From an uncultured Collinsella sp. (GTDB lineage Bacteria; Actinomycetota; Coriobacteriia; Coriobacteriales; Coriobacteriaceae), in the NCBI GenBank assembly GCA_900540845.1, contig UQHS01000012.1, positions 1-64,000 on the forward strand: 64,000 nucleotides of DNA, given 5' to 3'. Positions within the stretch are counted from its first letter, which is position 1, and each line of letters begins with the position of its first letter. A program made the translations under genes and the position numbers. This document shows, piece after piece, positions 59,902 through 64,000 of the stretch. Below the pieces are notes generated by a model. That model was not told where the DNA came from. It made no database searches and saw only the letters and a program-made list of their open reading frames with translations.

Positions 59902-60510
59902 CTAGCGCGGGATCTTTCCAAAGGTGAACGCACGGACGAGCAGCACACCGCCCAGCACCGCGAGCGCTATGCCAGAGAAGACGATCATCAGGTCGATCGA
60001 TTCGAGCGGGAACATGAACACGGCGATGCCCGCGACAATCGACAGTACACCGGAGAGAATGGAGAGGCCGCGGTTGTGCACCATGCCCGTCTCGACGAGG
60101 GTTACCACGCCCTCGATAATCCAGCCGAATCCGATTGCGATGGCTGCGAGAGTCGCGAGAGCCGCAGCGGATGCCGTCTGGTTCTTCAGCATGATGATGC
60201 CGCAGAAGAGCAGCAAGAGGCTGGAGAGAATATTGAGCGCGCGCCAGCCCGCAGGCATGAAGGGCGTGCCCACGGCCACGCCGATGCGCACGACGCTTGC
60301 AATAATGAAGTATGCTCCGAGGATGACAGCGAGCACCACGAGCGTCTTCACGGGCCAGATGAGCAGTGCGGCGCCGCCGATGAGTCCGACTGCTCCGGTT
60401 ACGCCGTATAGGAATCTGATCGCCTTGACACCACGGTCGATCATCCCGAACTCGTCAAAGCAGAAGGGGTCGATGTGCCGTTCGCCCTCGTCGTCGATGA
60501 ATTCTCTCAT
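59902..60510 (-). CDS. DUF308/HdeD-like membrane protein
   Basis: A 202-residue protein with six membrane helices from residue ~33 on (LYGVTGAVGLIGGAALLIW through LMIVFSGIALAVLGGVLLV), matching the paired-helix pattern of HdeD/DUF308 proteins. The first 30 residues are acidic and soluble. Role unknown, related members are linked to acid stress. Confidence 0.85.
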   Translation of the reverse strand: MREFIDDEGERHIDPFCFDEFGMIDRGVKAIRFLYGVTGAVGLIGGAALLIWPVKTLVVLAVILGAYFIIASVVRIGVAVGTPFMPAGWRALNILSSLLLLFCGIIMLKNQTASAAALATLAAIAIGFGWIIEGVVTLVETGMVHNRGLSILSGVLSIVAGIAVFMFPLESIDLMIVFSGIALAVLGGVLLVRAFTFGKIPR

Positions 60511-60689
60511 GGCCGCTCCAATCGACAGAAGTTAGATAACGTACATATGCAATCCTACCCATGCGAAAGGAAAGGGATACCTTGGGACCCTGCGAGCGCT
60601 GTCAGCTCATCGATTGATACAATCGGAACACATTGATGTAAGCAAATGCGACGTCCGTAAACGTGATGTCGCATCGAGTGGGGGCTTCG

Positions 60690-61280
60690 ATGAGCGGTGA
60701 TTTGTATCTGGTTCGACACGGTCAGACCATGTTCAACGAAAAACGCGTTATCCAGGGCTGGTGCGACGCCCCGCTCACGTCGGAGGGCGAGGAGCAGGCG
60801 GAGCGCATCGGGCGGTACTTTGCGCGCGAGGGGATCGCGTTCGACCATGCGTACACCTCAACGCTGACGCGCACCCAGCAGACTATCGAACGCATCGTGG
60901 ATATGCCTTACGAGCGCGTGGAAGACCTGCGCGAATGGGGTTTCGGGGCCTTCGAGGGTGAGCGGGTCGACCTTATGCCGCCATTTCCCTGGGGTGACTT
61001 CTACGTTCCGTTTGGTGGGGAGGGGCAGATGACCGTCCGCACCCGCGTGAGCGATGCCTTGGCACGGATTATGGAGCGGCCTGGGCATGGGCGCGTTTTG
61101 GTGGTGAGTCACGGGTCGGCGTGCCGCGAGTTTCTGACTAAGTGGGTGCCCGATGGCGGTTTTGGCTGCGGTAAGGTGCCGGGGAACTGCAGTGTTATGC
61201 ATTTCGCGTTCGACAAGGGCGCGTTCGAGCTGGTCGAGATCCTCGAGCAGGATAAGTTGCGGGATTTGCTCGGAGAGTAG
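60690..61280 (+). CDS. Histidine phosphatase superfamily protein
   Basis: A 196-residue phosphatase or mutase-like enzyme. Phospho-histidine motif LYLVRHGQTMFN near the start, WCDAPLTSEGEEQAE, TSTLTRTQQT, the acid residue region REWGFGAFEGE and VVSHGSACREF. Substrate unknown. ATG 60690 matches the start of homology; two ATGs lie upstream in frame. Confidence 0.88.
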   Translation: MSGDLYLVRHGQTMFNEKRVIQGWCDAPLTSEGEEQAERIGRYFAREGIAFDHAYTSTLTRTQQTIERIVDMPYERVEDLREWGFGAFEGERVDLMPPFPWGDFYVPFGGEGQMTVRTRVSDALARIMERPGHGRVLVVSHGSACREFLTKWVPDGGFGCGKVPGNCSVMHFAFDKGAFELVEILEQDKLRDLLGE

Positions 61281-61454
61281 GAATTTTACTCCCGGTGCGC
61301 TTCGAAGCTTGTTGTTGATTGGGCCGTGACTGGCGTTCCGCTTGCCCAACTGGATTCAGGGTTTAGACGAAATGTATAATTCGCGTCTATTTGCTCTGCG
61401 GCATGCATAGGATTTTGCATCTGAGACGACGCGCGTCGTGTGTTTTTCGAAGTG

Positions 61455-61659
61455 TGGTCAAAATACCCTGATTGTGCGCTGAGGGGTTTTGTCGCGAGCG
61501 ACAAAACCCCAGGATTGCTTAAGTCGAATCTTTACGTGCGGACGGCTCTGTCCTGCTGGGCTGGAGGCTTGCGGCAAAACCGCAGGATTGGTGAAGGCGG
61601 AAAAATATGCAGGGCAAAAAATAGAAGGATTTGAGCGCACAATCAGGGTATTTTGACCA
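61455..61659. repeat. Long nested inverted-repeat element, copy D (double core)
   Basis: Perfect 26-bp arms (61455-61480 and 61634-61659) flank 153 bp. Inside are a perfect 12-bp hairpin GGGGTTTTGTCG / CGACAAAACCCC (61483-61510) and a second stem TGCGG/CCGCA around 61570-61583. Both are followed by CAGGATTGnTnAAG, so the core is present twice. CGTGCGGA and GTCCTGCT, the reverse complements of the motifs in copies A and B, lie between them. Left of the element (61281-61454) there is a TATAAT near 61374 and the palindrome ACGACGCGCGTCGT (61426-61439), no gene. Confidence 0.8.
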
Positions 61660-61754
61660 AATGCTCGGTTTTACATGAAAATGGCCTCCCTTTTGAAGAA
61701 GGGAGGCCGTGCGCATCACCGGTTTTGCCCGGCGAGCACTTCGCGAAGCGATTG

Positions 61755-63104
61755 CTATTTCGCGATGCGATGGATGAACAGGCCGCTGCGCAGCTTGGGC
61801 TCGAACCACGTGGATTTGGGCGGCATAACTTCGCCGGCGTCGGCTACGGCGAGTAACTGGTCGATGCTCGTCGCGCACATCGTGAACGCAACGCCCTCGG
61901 CGCCCGCTTTGCACTCAAGCTCCTCGGTTCCGCGGATGCCGCCGACGAAGGAGATGCGTGGATCGGTGCGGGGGTCCTTGATTCCAAAAATGGGAGACAA
62001 GATGCAGCTTTGCAGGATTGAGCAATCAAGGGAGTTTGCTGGGTTGGAGGACTCTCCGTTATCTTGACTCGATCCACCGCTGCGGTGCTCGTCGTCCTCG
62101 GCCGATCCCGTCTCGGCGTTGATGCCGCTGCTGGTATTCTCTGCGGCATAGGCCCTCGGGTTGGGGTTGTCCGCCCGCAGCTCGTACCAGCTGCCGTCGG
62201 TATACATGCCAAAGACGCCGTGTTCGCGCGGCTCGACCGGCCCCGCCGCCTCGACGATGCCAAAGCCCGCGCCGTGCAGCACCTCGAGCAGCTCGTAAGT
62301 GTCGAGTCCGTTGCGATCGGCGACGACGCGGTTGTAGGGCAGGATGGTGAGCTGGCTTGCGGGGAACAGCACGGAGAGGAAGTAGTTGAAGGGCTCCTTG
62401 CCCGTATACGTGCCCGCCGCCTTTGCCTCGTCGCGCAGGCGCTGAGCGACCTTCACCGCGCTCGCGGCGCGATGGTGCCCGTCGGCGATGTAGGCGCATG
62501 GAATTTGCCCGAGCATGGCGTGCAGGGCATCCACCGCGTCACGTCGCACGACCTCCCATACGGTCTGGCGGACACCCTCGCTGTCGGTGAACGCGTACAA
62601 GGGCGTCGACGCCTTGGCGGCGCCCACGATCATATCGAGGACTGGCTGGTCGCGGTACGTGAGAAAGATCGGGCCCGTTTGGCAGCCCAGGGCGCCGATA
62701 TGCTCGATGCGGTCGCGCTCCTTGTCGGCGCGTGTGAGCTCATGACGCTTGATGACGCCCTGCTCGTATTCGTCGACAGAGCACACGCACACGATGCCGG
62801 TTTGCATGCGGCCCTCCCAGGCGAGTTCGTAGATGTAATACGCCAGGTTGTGGTCTTCGATAAACGTGCCGTCTTCGATGCGCTCGCGCAGCAGCTCGGC
62901 GCCGCGCACGTATACCTCCGGCGCGTACATGTCCTGATCGGACGCGAATTGCGTCTCGGGGCGGTCGATGTTCAAAAACGAGAGCGGGCGCTCGGCGACG
63001 TGGGCTGCGGCCTCGGCGCGGTCAAACACGTCGTAGGGCAGCGCGGCGACTTCGGCGGCGTGCTCGGGAACGGGGCGGATGCACGGAAACGGGAGGGCCT
63101 TCAT
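61755..63104 (-). CDS. DUF1015 family protein
   Basis: A 449-residue protein. Family signatures: LPYDVFDRAEA, SFLNIDRPE, YYIYEL, KRHELTRADKERDRIEHI, and ADGHHRAASA with its conserved His pair. A Ser/Asn/Asp/Glu-rich insertion of about 45 residues (near 330-375) interrupts the C-terminal part. Start ATG follows AAAGGAA. The family is often linked with serine biosynthesis genes, none of which is in view; function is not established. Confidence 0.9.
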   Translation of the reverse strand: MKALPFPCIRPVPEHAAEVAALPYDVFDRAEAAAHVAERPLSFLNIDRPETQFASDQDMYAPEVYVRGAELLRERIEDGTFIEDHNLAYYIYELAWEGRMQTGIVCVCSVDEYEQGVIKRHELTRADKERDRIEHIGALGCQTGPIFLTYRDQPVLDMIVGAAKASTPLYAFTDSEGVRQTVWEVVRRDAVDALHAMLGQIPCAYIADGHHRAASAVKVAQRLRDEAKAAGTYTGKEPFNYFLSVLFPASQLTILPYNRVVADRNGLDTYELLEVLHGAGFGIVEAAGPVEPREHGVFGMYTDGSWYELRADNPNPRAYAAENTSSGINAETGSAEDDEHRSGGSSQDNGESSNPANSLDCSILQSCILSPIFGIKDPRTDPRISFVGGIRGTEELECKAGAEGVAFTMCATSIDQLLAVADAGEVMPPKSTWFEPKLRSGLFIHRIAK

Positions 63105-63261
63105 GGGCTTCCTTTCGATGCGGGATCGGAATGATTGAAGACTATTGTAAGCGGAGGCGGCGCGCATGGCGCGAAGTCAGCCGAGCGCCATGCGCGCGAA
63201 ACATTGCCTTTTGGCTGAGCGCCGTTCCGTGCGCGGTGCGGAAGCCCAGGTCGATGAGCGG

Positions 63262-64000
63262 CTAGCTGTGATGCCGTCCCTGCTCAAGTCGCTCGAACTT
63301 CTTGAGGTCGGTCTCCGCCATGCCCTGGCGCGGCCCCTCCTCGCGCTTGCGACGCATCGGGTCGGATTCGTCCTCCCACAGCTTTTCGGCCACGGGCGCC
63401 CAGGCAGCGGCGGCGGGGACGGTCTTGCGCCGCAGGTCCTCGGGCGTCTCCGGCTCCACCAAATCGGTTCCGTGCGCGCCCGACTCGCTCACCATGCGGC
63501 CGAGTTCGTAGGGATTCTCGAGCATGGGGCAGGGGCGCAGGTGGTTGCTGTTGAAGGGCTGGTTCTCGTAGTACTTCATGAACAGCGGGGACTTGAGCGC
63601 CTCGAGCAGGGTGACGTCGTGGATGTTGACGTTGCTGTAGTGGATGAACACGCACGGTTCGACGTCGCCCGCCGCGTTGATGTGCAGGTATCGGCGCCCG
63701 CCGGCGATGCAGCCGCCCACGAACTCGCCGTCGTTTTGGAAGTCCATGGTGAAGAGCTCCTTTTTGGAGCGCATATCGCGCACGAATCGATACATCCGTT
63801 CGCGCTGCTCGGGCGTGGGCATAAGCGATGCGGGCGAGGACGCGCCCACCGGCATGTAGTGGAAGTACCAGCAGAACAGGGCGCCCTTGTCGATCATCCA
63901 GTCCATGTTCTCCTCGGTCGCCACCGTGTCGGCGTTTTCGCGCGTCCAGCAGCAGGAGATGCCAAAGGGCAGGCCGTTTTCCTTGAGGAGCTGCATTGCA
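63262..64000 (-). CDS. Radical SAM/SPASM-type protein (C-terminal part, cut by window end)
   Basis: The visible ~245 residues are the C-terminal part of a longer protein that starts beyond the window. GGCIAGGRRYLHINAAGDVEPCVF and LRPCPMLENP carry the cysteines of a SPASM-like auxiliary cluster region (described by position ~90-160 of the visible part). FGISCCWTRENADTV and MDWMIDKGALFCWYFHYMPVG are typical of radical SAM barrels. The N-terminal CxxxCxxC is outside. Function cannot be assigned. Confidence 0.75.
   Translation of the reverse strand, partial: AMQLLKENGLPFGISCCWTRENADTVATEENMDWMIDKGALFCWYFHYMPVGASSPASLMPTPEQRERMYRFVRDMRSKKELFTMDFQNDGEFVGGCIAGGRRYLHINAAGDVEPCVFIHYSNVNIHDVTLLEALKSPLFMKYYENQPFNSNHLRPCPMLENPYELGRMVSESGAHGTDLVEPETPEDLRRKTVPAAAAWAPVAEKLWEDESDPMRRKREEGPRQGMAETDLKKFERLEQGRHHS

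Overview
The window is GC-rich bacterial chromosome with dense genes, short spacers, GTG and TTG starts and the gene content of a strict anaerobe (superoxide reductase, formate-tetrahydrofolate ligase, QueH, radical SAM). Protein style and gene neighbourhoods suggest a Coriobacteriia actinobacterium, most likely Collinsella or a close relative. That assignment is inference from recognition; no database search was run.

Layout. 1-7.5 kb: a truncated HscC-type Hsp70 remnant beside an intact membrane J-domain protein; mnmA and cysK on the minus strand, divergent from an Rrf2 regulator; a small membrane protein; an ApbE flavinyltransferase; a TrpR/YerC-like regulator. 7.6-23.5 kb: DNA maintenance block with addB-addA, dnaE, a superoxide reductase, a degenerate NAD-synthetase-like protein and ruvC-ruvA-ruvB. 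23.5-30.2 kb: one-carbon genes fhs-folD, a C69 dipeptidase, a phasin-like protein with a UbiB kinase. 30.3-36 kb: rlmA-type methyltransferase, GNAT and a methionyl-tRNA synthetase-like gene on the minus strand, then queH-queA. 36.2-41.4 kb: a decayed glyA with foreign sequence inside it, and a Zn/Cd-type efflux cluster (ATPase, HMA chaperone, ArsR/SmtB repressor) with a very clear promoter-operator; then a DUF2975-type membrane protein with an XRE regulator. 41.5-48.2 kb: a frameshifted Crp/Fnr regulator, polysaccharide deacetylase, exonuclease, UcpA-like dehydrogenase, a His-rich metal permease and a YaiI-family protein.

48.2-57.4 kb is a visibly lower-GC island: a complete type I restriction-modification system (hsdM, hsdS, tyrosine recombinase, second headless hsdS, hsdR), followed by small orphan genes and a 31-bp palindrome. 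The two hsdS genes share three blocks of repeat, all in direct orientation. 57.4-64 kb returns to GC-rich DNA: DUF1287 protein, HAD phosphatase, TipA-like MerR regulator, DUF308 membrane protein, histidine phosphatase, DUF1015 protein and a radical SAM/SPASM protein cut by the window end.

The most unusual recurring signal is intergenic. At least five spacers (14405, 18486, 18633, 31738, 43846, 61455) hold long inverted repeats. In the larger ones the outer 20-26 bp arms differ completely in sequence from copy to copy, while short inner motifs around a small hairpin are conserved. Stretches of more than 300 bases without a gene are 14367-14687 and 18492-18831 (inverted repeats), 36062-36974 (glyA remnant), 46061-46422 (terminator, otherwise nothing recognised) and 61281-61754 (large inverted-repeat element).
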